Assembly (NCBI GenBank): GCA_903844855.1
Contig: CAIMVH010000178.1
Span: forward strand, 1 to 33,078
Direction of reading: 5' to 3'
DNA from: an uncultured Actinomycetes bacterium
Lineage (GTDB): Bacteria > Actinomycetota > Actinomycetes > Nanopelagicales > Nanopelagicaceae
Length of the DNA stretch: 33,078 nt
The first letter of the stretch is position 1, and each line of letters begins with the position of its first letter. Below, in pieces: positions 24,400 to 31,078 of this stretch. A program made the position numbers and the translations under genes. Under the pieces are notes generated by a model. The model was not told the origin of the DNA, did no database searches, and worked only from the letters and a program-made list of their open reading frames with translations.

Positions 24400-26091
24400 A
24401 TGTCTGAAGATTCAGTAGAAGTTTCCGATAGTCAAAGCGTTAGTGTCGAAACTGAGATGGACGGTGTGACTCTCGAGGCATATGCCGAGGGTGATGCGTA
24501 TGCCGGTGCTGGCTTTGAAGTCACAGACCATAGCGTCGCTATCGGAGCCGAAGCGGGAGTTGAGGCAGGATTCGGCGCCTCAGCGAGCACCACAGTAGGT
24601 GACGTGACGCTGACCCAAGAAGCCAGCGTAACGGCTGAAGCACATGTGGGCGTAGGAGCAGAGGCAGGTTTTTCTGGTGGCAATGCAACCGCATCGGTGG
24701 GAGCAGAGGCAGGCGCAAGTGTGACTGCACAAACCACAACCAGCGCTCAACTAGGTACGGTTACTGCATCGAACACCACGGCAACCACCGTTTATGCAGA
24801 GGCCCATGTCGGAGCAGATGCGCAAGTTGGAAAAGATGGCGCCGCGGGAACCGCAGGAGCCGAAGCGGGCATTGGTATCGGCGTCAGTAATACCTCTGGT
24901 ATTTATGACAATTCAGGAAACGGCGCTGAAGCAGGTGCTGGAGTAAGCATTGGCCTCCAGGCCGGTGCCTCCGTCGGCGGCGGAGCCACTATGGATGATG
25001 GTGTTGTCACGATGGGGATAGATGGCGAACTTAAGTTGCTAGCAGGCGTTGAGTTGAACATGAGCGTTTCGGTCGACACTAAGCCGATGGTGGAAGCAGT
25101 CGTTAACGCTGCCACACCCATTGTTAATGCTGCCGGCGAGGCCGCAGCGAGCAGCGCAGCAGCAACTACAAGTGCTGCTAATCAAGGTGCCGCAAGTACC
25201 ACTGCTGCTGCAAACCAAGGAAGCGCAAACGTAACTAATCAAGGCAATGCGACCGCTGATGCCGCTGCCTCTGGCGATGTCGCGGGTGTGGTAGCAGGTG
25301 TAGGAGGCGTAGCTACTGCAAGCAGTAATTTGGTCGCAGGTGTTGCCACGGCCACTGGCAATCTGATTGCTGGAGTAGGTACCGGAGTCGGCAACACCAT
25401 TGCAACTGGTGCAACTGGTGCTGGCAATGCCATCGCAGATAGTGCCGTGAAAGCCGCAAATGCTGGTGCAGAGGCGGCCACAGCCCTCGCTGATAAAGCT
25501 GCAGCAGAGGCTTCTGCCGCAGCGACTAAGGCCGCTGCCGAGGCCAAGGCCGCAGCAGATGCAGCCGCAGCAGCCACAAAGGCCGCTGCGGAGAAAGCTG
25601 TTGCTGATGCTAAAGCCGCCGCCGACGAAGCTGCTGCTGCTGCTAAAGCAGCTGCAGAGAAGGTTGCCGCTGAAGCTGCTGCTGCTAAAGCTGCCGCAGA
25701 GAAGGTTGCCGCTGAAGCAGCAGCAGCCACCAAAGCTGCTGCAGAAAAGCTTGCCGCTGAAGCTGCTGCTGCCAAAGCTGCTGCAGAGAAGGTTGCCGCT
25801 GAAGCTGCTGCTGCTGCTAAGGCTGCCGCTGATAGAGCCGCCGCTGCCGCAAAGGCTGCCGCTGATAAAGCTGCCGCTGATGCCGCAAGAGCCGCAGCTG
25901 AAGCAAAAGCGGCCGCTGATAGAGCTGCCGCTGAAGCAAAAGCTGCTGCTGATAGAGCCGCTGCTGCTGCAAGGGATGCAGCAAATAGAGCTGCCGCTCA
26001 AGCAAGGGAAGCAGCAAATAGAGCCGCTGCTGCTGCAAGGGATGCAGCGAATAGAGCCTCAAGATCGGTCAGGAGATTCTTTAGGTGGTAA
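24400..26091 (+). CDS. Gly/Ala-rich protein with long alanine-rich repeat helix, function unknown
   Basis: 563 residues, no signal peptide, not recognised as a known family. Residues 1-225 are rich in Ala, Gly, Thr and Val with recurring AGAEAG and AEAHVG motifs, suggesting stacked short beta strands. Residues 226-350 are a low-complexity linker (repeated NQG, then VAGV/GNLIAGV). Residues 351-553 are about half alanine and should form one long helix. Spacing of its Lys marks units of 14/15 residues (Lys416, 430, 445, 459, 474) and then five 11-residue units from 503 (KAAADRAAAEA type). The end, RSVRRFFRW, is basic and aromatic. AGGAG precedes the ATG and a strong terminator follows. LEA-like, TolA-like or surface-film roles are all possible; none is shown. 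Confidence 0.85.
   Translation: MSEDSVEVSDSQSVSVETEMDGVTLEAYAEGDAYAGAGFEVTDHSVAIGAEAGVEAGFGASASTTVGDVTLTQEASVTAEAHVGVGAEAGFSGGNATASVGAEAGASVTAQTTTSAQLGTVTASNTTATTVYAEAHVGADAQVGKDGAAGTAGAEAGIGIGVSNTSGIYDNSGNGAEAGAGVSIGLQAGASVGGGATMDDGVVTMGIDGELKLLAGVELNMSVSVDTKPMVEAVVNAATPIVNAAGEAAASSAAATTSAANQGAASTTAAANQGSANVTNQGNATADAAASGDVAGVVAGVGGVATASSNLVAGVATATGNLIAGVGTGVGNTIATGATGAGNAIADSAVKAANAGAEAATALADKAAAEASAAATKAAAEAKAAADAAAAATKAAAEKAVADAKAAADEAAAAAKAAAEKVAAEAAAAKAAAEKVAAEAAAATKAAAEKLAAEAAAAKAAAEKVAAEAAAAAKAAADRAAAAAKAAADKAAADAARAAAEAKAAADRAAAEAKAAADRAAAAARDAANRAAAQAREAANRAAAAARDAANRASRSVRRFFRW
25645..26070 (+). repeat. 42/45-bp and 33-bp repeats encoding the alanine-rich helix
   Basis: The DNA for residues 416-557 consists of degenerate units of 42 or 45 bp followed by units of 33 bp, the last five starting at 25906. 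Codons for alanine vary (GCT, GCC, GCA), so the protein period is kept better than the DNA. Confidence 0.8.
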
Positions 26092-26103
26092 TTGCTTGAA
26101 TTC

Positions 26104-26147
26104 AAATCCGCCAGGGGCCCACAACAGGCCCCTGGCGGATTTTTTTT
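26104..26147. terminator. Strong intrinsic terminator after the alanine-rich protein gene
   Basis: AAATCCGCCAGGGGCC (26104-26119) pairs perfectly with GGCCCCTGGCGGATTT (26127-26142) around a 7-base loop and continues into a T run. On the minus strand it could also end the aquaporin transcript. Confidence 0.95.
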
Positions 26148-26170
26148 ATTACTCTCACAACAACTACGTT

Positions 26171-26262
26171 CTAGCTGTAAATATGTTCGCCTAAATATTT
26201 GATTCCGTTGTCACAACCAACAGCAACGACTCGTTTTCCTGGACCTAACTCTTTTGCAAGGC
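26171..26262 (-). pseudogene. 3' remnant of a cysteine-synthase-type (PLP fold II) gene
   Basis: Just downstream of the aquaporin stop, one minus frame reads LAKELGPGKRVVAVGCDNG, then IKYLGEHIYS and a TAG at 26173-26171. This matches the C-terminal end of CysK/CysM-type enzymes (consensus like AKELGPGKTIVTILCDSGLKYLS). No upstream portion or start remains; the frame runs into the aquaporin 3' end in a different phase. It is best read as a gene remnant left by a deletion or insertion. Confidence 0.6.
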
Positions 26263-26276
26263 ACCGCCCTCGTCGG

Positions 26277-26939
26277 TCATATTTTCTTCCTTTGCTCGTG
26301 AGTAAAATATTTTCCAAGAATGGAGCCCAGTGAGGCTCCGATCAGTTGAGCCACCATAAACATGGCTACCGAACCCATGGCAATACCTGAGAAAGTATCG
26401 GTAAACGTCCGAGCAAAGGTGACTGCGGGATTAGCAAAAGAAGTCGACGAAGTGAAGAAGTAAGCGCTTCCGATCCAGGAGGCGATAACAACTGGGGCAA
26501 GTGAATCCTTCTTTTGACCTCTCAGTACTTGTATGAGAAAAAGAAGTCCAGCCGTAGCCACAACTTCTCCCAACCATAAATTTGCCCCGCTACGCACATG
26601 TTGCGATGGGAAGTATGCGGGATTTTTGAACATCAGGTTGGCCAGCATTGCACCGATGATTCCACCAGCAAATTGAGAAATGAGATACCCAGCAAGAAGT
26701 TTCAGTGAAAGGCGCTTTTGAACCCACTCGATCAATGAAACGGCTGGGTTGAAATGGGCACCGCTGATAGAGCCGAATACCAGAATAAGAATACCCAAGG
26801 CAAAGACAGTGGAGATTGTGTTGATAAGAAGTTGAACTCCTCGGTCTTCACTCATTTGCGTTGCCATCGTGCCGGAGCCGACAACAACCGCTACCAGCGT
26901 TCCGGTTCCGATGAATTCCGCGAGGTATTTACGAGGCAT
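26277..26939 (-). CDS. Aquaporin-family channel (MIP), possibly arsenic-linked
   Basis: A 220-residue membrane channel with six predicted helices and both family boxes: first NPA at 64-66 (GAHFNPAVS) and second NPA at 170-172 (SFANPAVTFAR), with the selectivity-filter Arg close behind (177). MIP channels pass water, glycerol or uncharged metalloids. It is divergent from an ArsR regulator; the known arsR-aqpS pairing in rhizobia, where the channel handles arsenic species, suggests a similar role here (inference). No Shine-Dalgarno precedes the ATG at 26939. Confidence 0.9.
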   Translation of the reverse strand: MPRKYLAEFIGTGTLVAVVVGSGTMATQMSEDRGVQLLINTISTVFALGILILVFGSISGAHFNPAVSLIEWVQKRLSLKLLAGYLISQFAGGIIGAMLANLMFKNPAYFPSQHVRSGANLWLGEVVATAGLLFLIQVLRGQKKDSLAPVVIASWIGSAYFFTSSTSFANPAVTFARTFTDTFSGIAMGSVAMFMVAQLIGASLGSILGKYFTHEQRKKI

Positions 26940-26975
26940 TTGCTAGCAGAAAGGTTGTGGGTAGCAAGCCGGACC

Positions 26976-27026
26976 TCATTTGCACACCTGGCAAGATTCG
27001 CCAGAAGCACTCTTCGAACTCATCAT
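26976..27026 (-). CDS. Possible 16-residue leader peptide with a CxxC motif
   Basis: On the minus strand TAGGAG (27035-27030) precedes ATG-ATG (27026 and 27023), opening MMSSKSASGESCQVCK and ending in TGA. The CxxC pair and good ribosome site are notable in front of a channel next to ArsR. An ATG overlapping its stop opens a second short frame that runs past the aquaporin start. It may be a regulatory leader peptide, a gene remnant or chance. Confidence 0.35.
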   Translation of the reverse strand: MMSSKSASGESCQVCK

Positions 27027-27034
27027 TTTCTCCT

Positions 27035-27050
27035 ATCGAAGTTTGTCGAT
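27035..27050. promoter_or_regulatory. Candidate ArsR operator
   Basis: ATCGA-N6-TCGAT is a perfect 5-bp inverted repeat near the expected start site of the aquaporin transcript (TACTCT at 27059-27054 as -10). Further symmetric sequence, TATCGATA (27067-27074), lies closer to arsR. The pattern fits a dimeric regulator but is short. Confidence 0.4.
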
Positions 27051-27093
27051 GGAAGAGTAGCAGTCGTATCGATAGATATCAATGCGTTAGGTA

Positions 27094-27106
27094 TAGGATG
27101 GGCCTG
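27094..27106 (+). promoter_or_regulatory. -10 box of leaderless arsR
   Basis: TAGGAT (27094-27099) inside TATAGGAT is followed by six bases and the GTG at 27106. Confidence 0.6.
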
Positions 27107-27393
27107 TGTCTCACACCATCATGCTCACCAAGGCGCCCAATCAACTCAGGCTGCTCGCTGAGCAATTCAAAGCTCTTGGTGACCCCACACGTCTTCAACT
27201 CATGATGGCTGTAGCTGCCGGAGAGAACGCGGAGGCATGCGTCTGCGACTTAACCCCTGACACTGGACTGGCCCAAAGCACCGTGAGCCATCACTTAAAA
27301 CTTCTCGTCGATGCTGGCTTACTAGAGAGATCCCAACGAGGTAAGTGGGCTTTCTATTCGCTCACGAGTGCCGCAAAGAAACTTCTTCAATAG
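27106..27393 (+). CDS. ArsR-family metalloregulator
   Basis: A 95-residue winged-helix repressor. It has FKALGDPTRLQLM, the metalloid-sensing pair Cys45-x-Cys47 in EACVCDL (as in arsenite sensors ELCVCDL) and the recognition helix QSTVSHHLKLL, followed by the wing RSQRGKWAFYSL. The GTG start is placed by the leaderless -10. It is divergent from the aquaporin, which it probably controls. No arsC, arsB or acr3 gene is in the window. Its 3' end overlaps the convergent DUF1330 pseudogene by 7 bp. Confidence 0.92.
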   Translation: MSHTIMLTKAPNQLRLLAEQFKALGDPTRLQLMMAVAAGENAEACVCDLTPDTGLAQSTVSHHLKLLVDAGLLERSQRGKWAFYSLTSAAKKLLQ

Positions 27394-27769
27394 AGAGAAA
27401 TTGAAAGAAGAGTCACCCTATTAGGTTGTTCTGAGTAGTTTTGTGTTTTTGGTTGCATACCCTCTATAAAAACAATACTTGCAAAGTTAGTAAATTCGTT
27501 GATTCGTATATTCCTATAAAGCGCGTAGTCATCGGATTCGTACCACTCTTTTGCCACAGCCATGCTTAGGAAGCGAAGTACAGCCGACCAATTACCTGTG
27601 AATGAACCATCTTTTGTAATAGGCGTTCCTGATCCAGCACTCAGCTCAGCTCAGCTCCCCACTTTGCAAGGATTGGGAAGACGTGTTGGGCGTATCGCTC
27701 CATAAACTTATCTTGTTTTGTGATGTTAATTTGCACTAAAGCGTATGCAGGTTTTGTTGCTTCGCTCAC
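27387..27769 (-). pseudogene. Frameshifted DUF1330-family gene
   Basis: The minus strand opens with GTG 27769 (GAGGAG nine bases upstream) and reads SEATKPAYALVQINITKQ, then RYAQHVFPILAKWGAELS, where it hits TGA. In the next frame the same protein continues (SGTPITKDGSFTGNWSAV, then AKEWYESDDYALYRNIRI and NFASIVFIEGM) to TGA at 27389-27387. Both halves match DUF1330, which has the YAxxxxPILAKWGA and AxxWYxSxxYxxxRxxR patterns. The break is at three tandem copies of a 5-bp unit; with two copies the frame is restored to about 125 residues. It is either a slipped-strand mutation, a phase-variable switch or a sequencing error. Confidence 0.85.
27641..27655. repeat. TCAGC x3 tandem repeat at the DUF1330 frameshift
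   Basis: Three perfect copies of TCAGC (27641-27655) read on the minus strand as GCTGA repeats inside the coding sequence. Removing one unit rejoins the two halves of the protein. Confidence 0.9.
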
Positions 27770-27898
27770 GATCCGAATCTCCTCAGTTCAATATCTTCTG
27801 ACTACCTCTTTCCAAGTCGTTTACTAGCATTTTGCAAGTGGTGGCGTAACCTATTCATCTGGGCATCAATCGCCCACCTAGGTCCAAGGAGTCATTAA
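27770..27898. promoter_or_regulatory. Divergent region between DUF1330 pseudogene and SDR gene
   Basis: No gene is seen in these 129 bases. AAGGAG (27886-27891) lies 7 bases before the SDR ATG. TTGCAA (27832-27837) and TATTCA (27852-27857) are possible promoter pieces with a short 14-base spacer. GAGGAG for the DUF1330 start lies at the left side. Confidence 0.4.
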
Positions 27899-28885
27899 AT
27901 GGCAAAGCGAGTTTTGGTTACCGGCATCACTGGATACATCGGTCAACATGTAGCTGCTGAGTTGCTCAGGCAAAAATACGAGGTAGTTGGCACAGTGCGT
28001 TCTTTAGCAAAAGCGGAAAATACAAAGGCGGCACTCTCTTCCTTGCCAGGTGCAACCGATGTGAAATATGTGCAAGCTGACCTTCTCTCCGACGCGGGTT
28101 GGGCCACAGCAATAGAAGGTTGCGACTATGTCATTCATGTAGCGTCACCTTTATTCATGTCAGAACCAAAGGATGAGAATGAAATGATCACGCCCGCAGT
28201 TGAAGGCACAAAGCGAGTGATCAACGCAGCGATGAAGGCTGGCGTTAAAAGAGTTGTTCTTACATCATCTGTTTACTCTATGACTTCTGGCAGGCCGAGC
28301 GGCACGTATGGTCCAGATTCCTGGTCAGATGTTGATAAAGATATTGGCGCATACGCCAAGAGTAAAACCTTAGCTGAGCGTGCAGCATGGGAGACGGTCA
28401 AAGGAAGTCCCATGGAACTTGTAGCAATCAACCCAGGATGGGTTCTAGGGCCTTCACTTGGTGCTGTCGGAGATAGCCTCAGCGAGATAATGATTGTCAA
28501 CATGATCGGTGGCAAAATGCCTATTATTCCCAATGTTGCAATAGGTATGGTTGATGTGCGAGATATTGCACTACTACATGTAGCAGCTCTAGAAGCCCCC
28601 CATGTGTCAGGCAAAAGATTTATTGCTTCATGTGCCGAACCTGTAGCTATGTCTTATCTTGCAGGAGTCTTAAAGAAGGCTGGCTACTCAAAGGCTCCCT
28701 CTCTCAAGGCTCCAAACTTTGCCATTAAAATGATGGCTCTCTTTGATCAAGAGGCGAAAAAATTAGTTCCTAGTTTAGGTGTCAAGATTGCTTACGACAA
28801 TCACGAGACAATGGAGCTCCTTAACTGGAAACCAACACTTTTGGAGACAACCTTCACTGAGATGGCGGCAGCGATTTCTAAATGA
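27899..28885 (+). CDS. NAD(P)-dependent extended SDR (dihydroflavonol-reductase-like)
   Basis: A 328-residue Rossmann-fold oxidoreductase. The cofactor loop is GITGYIG (9-15), with Arg34 nearby (TVRS), a common NADPH sign. The catalytic set is Ser123/124 in LTSSVYS, Tyr152 and Lys156 in AYAKSKTLAE. Features such as VIHVASP, GTKRVINAA and INPGWVLGPSLG resemble dihydroflavonol 4-reductase and yeast Gre2-type carbonyl reductases. The bacterial substrate is unknown. The HxlR regulator starts 10 bases after its stop, so the pair is probably cotranscribed and the reductase may answer to reactive carbonyls (inference). Confidence 0.88.
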   Translation: MAKRVLVTGITGYIGQHVAAELLRQKYEVVGTVRSLAKAENTKAALSSLPGATDVKYVQADLLSDAGWATAIEGCDYVIHVASPLFMSEPKDENEMITPAVEGTKRVINAAMKAGVKRVVLTSSVYSMTSGRPSGTYGPDSWSDVDKDIGAYAKSKTLAERAAWETVKGSPMELVAINPGWVLGPSLGAVGDSLSEIMIVNMIGGKMPIIPNVAIGMVDVRDIALLHVAALEAPHVSGKRFIASCAEPVAMSYLAGVLKKAGYSKAPSLKAPNFAIKMMALFDQEAKKLVPSLGVKIAYDNHETMELLNWKPTLLETTFTEMAAAISK

Positions 28886-28895
28886 GAAGTGCCTA

Positions 28896-29261
28896 ATGGC
28901 TCAAGGGAAGAACAGCCCCGTGGGATGGCGATCAGAGTGTCCAATCAGCTCTGGGCTCGACATCCTTGGAGATATATGGTCCTTACTTATTGTGCGAGAT
29001 CTTATTGTGTACGGAACTCGCACTTATTCGGAGATCTCTCAATCACCCGAAAAGATTTCAACGAATATTCTTGCAAGCCGATTAAAGCTTGTGACGACTC
29101 TGGGCGTTAATGAACGAGTAGATGCGGATCGAGTTGCTCGGAATAATGCTTTTCGACTCACCAAAAGTGGAAAGGAGCTTCGAAAAGTTCTAGAAGAGCT
29201 AGGTAGATGGTCACACACAAACCTGAAAGAGATGCATCCCACTATCGTCGGTATGGAGTAG
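28896..29261 (+). CDS. HxlR-family transcriptional regulator
   Basis: A 121-residue winged-helix protein with the HxlR opening: Cys15 in ECPISSGLDILGDIWSLLIV, then RTYSEISQSPEKISTNILASRL and FRLTKSGKELRKVLEEL. The N-terminal Cys is the residue used by several members to sense electrophiles or oxidants. The ATG at 28896 fits the family; a longer frame begins inside the upstream gene and is rejected. It lies just after the SDR gene, a pairing common for HxlR/YodB-type sensors and the detoxifying reductases they control. Confidence 0.88.
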   Translation: MAQGKNSPVGWRSECPISSGLDILGDIWSLLIVRDLIVYGTRTYSEISQSPEKISTNILASRLKLVTTLGVNERVDADRVARNNAFRLTKSGKELRKVLEELGRWSHTNLKEMHPTIVGME

Positions 29262-29282
29262 TTCTCATAAAGATGAGTTGCT

Positions 29283-29546
29283 CTACAATCCGGGCCGTCT
29301 TCTAAAGAGCTTCTTGGGATTGATTTTTGCACCCTGATGTCGAACCCGAATCAAGAGCCTTTCAGCCCAAGCGAACTCCGCGGCTAAGACAACAAGTCCG
29401 AGTATTAGCAACGGGATCGTAAATGGTCCAGGCAAAACTATGAGCAGTATGGCCGTAACAATCAAGGTTGACCCAACAATAAGAACTATCGTCTTTCGAA
29501 GAGTCTCAGGAAGCAATTTCCACGATTTAGAGAATCTATCCCTCAT
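29283..29546 (-). CDS. Small PGPGW-type transmembrane protein
   Basis: About 87 residues if started at ATG 29546. Two membrane segments (TIVLIVGSTLIVTAILLIVL and FTIPLLILGLVVLAAEFAWA) flank the conserved turn LPGPF, and AEFAWAERLL is the family C-terminal helix. The tail is strongly basic (NPKKLFRRRP). Proteins of this type are common in actinobacteria, function unknown. A start at 29612 would add 22 polar residues not typical of the family. Confidence 0.78.
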   Translation of the reverse strand: MRDRFSKSWKLLPETLRKTIVLIVGSTLIVTAILLIVLPGPFTIPLLILGLVVLAAEFAWAERLLIRVRHQGAKINPKKLFRRRPGL

Positions 29547-29695
29547 GTTCTCTAATCTCCGTGGTCTTTGCGCGTCATATTCAGCATGTAGATAAATTCG
29601 GCCATGGCCCACACTTTATCGCTCTTGTGCCCTTTATGCGCCAGGGAAAACTCACAGAAGCACTCCTAGTGCATTTGGCTGAGTAATGTCGCTTT

Positions 29696-29771
29696 GGGCT
29701 TGTAGCTCAGTCGAATAGAGAACCCACCTTCTCAGGGGGTCCTCGCAGGTTCGATTCCTCCGAGGCCACCA
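29696..29771 (+). tRNA. Degenerate tRNA-like gene with encoded CCA (possible anticodon UCU)
   Basis: A 76-base element has the landmarks of a tRNA: acceptor GGGCTTG, TAGCTCAG D-arm start, a seven-base anticodon loop CTTCTCA, GGTTCGATTCC T-arm and terminal ACCA. Each stem carries a fault: a G-G in the acceptor, G-A in the D stem, A-G in the anticodon stem, C-C in the T stem, and one base is missing in the 3' half. C after the UCU anticodon is also atypical. TAATGT ends six bases before the first G. A terminator follows at 29780. It may be a decaying or atypical tRNA-Arg; identity is not secure. Confidence 0.5.
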
Positions 29772-29779
29772 AGAAAAGT

Positions 29780-29813
29780 AAAAATGGGGCCCACCGAAGT
29801 GGACCCCATTTTT
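29780..29813. terminator. Bidirectional terminator between the tRNA-like gene and pstS
   Basis: AAAAATGGGG-C-CCAC pairs with GTGG-A-CCCCATTTTT around CGAA, with a single C-A mismatch. T runs follow on both strands, so it can end the tRNA-like transcript (plus) and pstS (minus, stop at 29829). Confidence 0.92.
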
Positions 29814-29828
29814 AATCTTTTTAGGTAT

Positions 29829-31004
29829 TTACTTTATTTTTGCAATCTGTGCCTCATTGAAAGTCTTTAATGGACCATCAATTACAGCGAACTCAGTTGC
29901 TGGGAATTTCTTGGCACATTCATTGAGAATGTAGGTCATCAAACCTTTAACTGCCGCACCCTTGACTGGATCCTTGTAAGAAGTTGAAACAAGTGCATAT
30001 GAAGTTGATCCAAGTAGGTAAGCAGCTTGATTAGTGGTTTTGTAATCAAGATTCAAAGTTCCATTTGAATTGGTGGTAGCAGAACCCAAGAATGCTGAAA
30101 CTCCAGCAGCTCCTGGTGCAACATAAACTCCTGCGTTGTTCCTCACCTTAGCAACTTCTAAGTTATTGCTCTTTGCATAGTTCGACTCAGCGTAAGTGAT
30201 TGCTCCAGCGATGCGAGCAGTGAGCGGTGCGGTTTGTTCAGAACCCTTTCCGCCTTGTACTGATCCAAAGTTAGCGGGATCTGTAATCACTCCAGGGAAT
30301 GTAAGAGTGAAGTCGTTGTTTCCAGCCTTGGTCCAGATTGTTGGAGCTGCTGCTGCAAGGTAATTGGTGAAGATTCCAGAGGTTCCTGAGGAATCATTTC
30401 GGTAGACAACAACGATTGGAAGTTTTGGAAAATCTATAGCAACTTTTTCCTCTTTATAACTAGCTACGATTGGATTTCCCTTTTTATCCTTTGCGGTAAT
30501 TGTCTTGGTAACATTTTTACCTTTTACTTTGGTGGTTACTTTGGTCGTCTTAAAAATTGGAGTCTTGATTGTCTTGTTATTCTCGGCTTTGATCTTTGGA
30601 TCATTCCAGTTAGTGATTTGACGAGAAAAAATTCCAGCTATCAAGTCTGGGGTTAGATTTAGCTGATCGTCTACACCCGGGATGTTGTACATAATCGCGA
30701 CTGGAGCGGCAACAACTGGCACGTGGATCGTGGCTGGATCTTTTGGAGTGGCGTGAGGGGTGTCAGACCAAGCGAAATCGTAATCGCCTTTATCCCAACC
30801 TGAACGACCAGCTCCTGAACCCAGTGATGCGTAGGAGTAAGAATCGCCACTTGCCGAGGCAAATTCACCTTTACATGCATCAAGAATTGGGTTAGCAAAT
30901 GATGCTCCACCACCGGTTAACTTCACATCTTTCGCCTGCGCCGGTGCTGCAAATATTCCAGAAATAAGTGTTGCTACCGCAACTACAGCTAGCGACTTCT
31001 TCAT
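29829..31004 (-). CDS. pstS: Phosphate-binding protein PstS
   Basis: Extracytoplasmic phosphate receptor of the Pst importer, 391 residues. The signal peptide MKKSLAVVAVATLISGIFAA ends at an AQA site; there is no lipobox. The phosphate-pocket motifs are present: TGGGASFANPI, GSGAGRSGWDKGDYDFAWSD and RNDSSGTSGIFTNYL. Residues about 150-190 form a lysine/threonine-rich insert that is not part of the usual core. AGGAGG lies 7 bases before the ATG at 31004; the longer frame from 31046 covers the leader and is rejected. A PHO box at 31079-31118 precedes it. It lies after pstB rather than before pstC. Confidence 0.95.
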   Translation of the reverse strand: MKKSLAVVAVATLISGIFAAPAQAKDVKLTGGGASFANPILDACKGEFASASGDSYSYASLGSGAGRSGWDKGDYDFAWSDTPHATPKDPATIHVPVVAAPVAIMYNIPGVDDQLNLTPDLIAGIFSRQITNWNDPKIKAENNKTIKTPIFKTTKVTTKVKGKNVTKTITAKDKKGNPIVASYKEEKVAIDFPKLPIVVVYRNDSSGTSGIFTNYLAAAAPTIWTKAGNNDFTLTFPGVITDPANFGSVQGGKGSEQTAPLTARIAGAITYAESNYAKSNNLEVAKVRNNAGVYVAPGAAGVSAFLGSATTNSNGTLNLDYKTTNQAAYLLGSTSYALVSTSYKDPVKGAAVKGLMTYILNECAKKFPATEFAVIDGPLKTFNEAQIAKIK

Positions 31005-31078
31005 CAAATTTCCTCCTGATTGAGTTACCTTCGTGAGCACCAACATATGGAGTTGAATTTAAGTTTTACCCATTTTCT

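Noticed and set aside
25039-26001. Long minus-strand open frame (Ser/Cys/Gly-rich) opposite the alanine-rich gene
   Set aside because: It is the shadow of GCN alanine codons read in antisense. Composition is absurdly Ser/Cys-rich and there is no ribosome site.
29561-29686. Short plus-strand frame (GTG 29561, reading FARHIQHVDKFGHGPHF) ending in front of the tRNA-like element
   Set aside because: It looks somewhat protein-like but has no ribosome site, partly mirrors a possible N-terminal extension of the PGPGW gene, and matches nothing I recognise. It could be a remnant; too weak to list.
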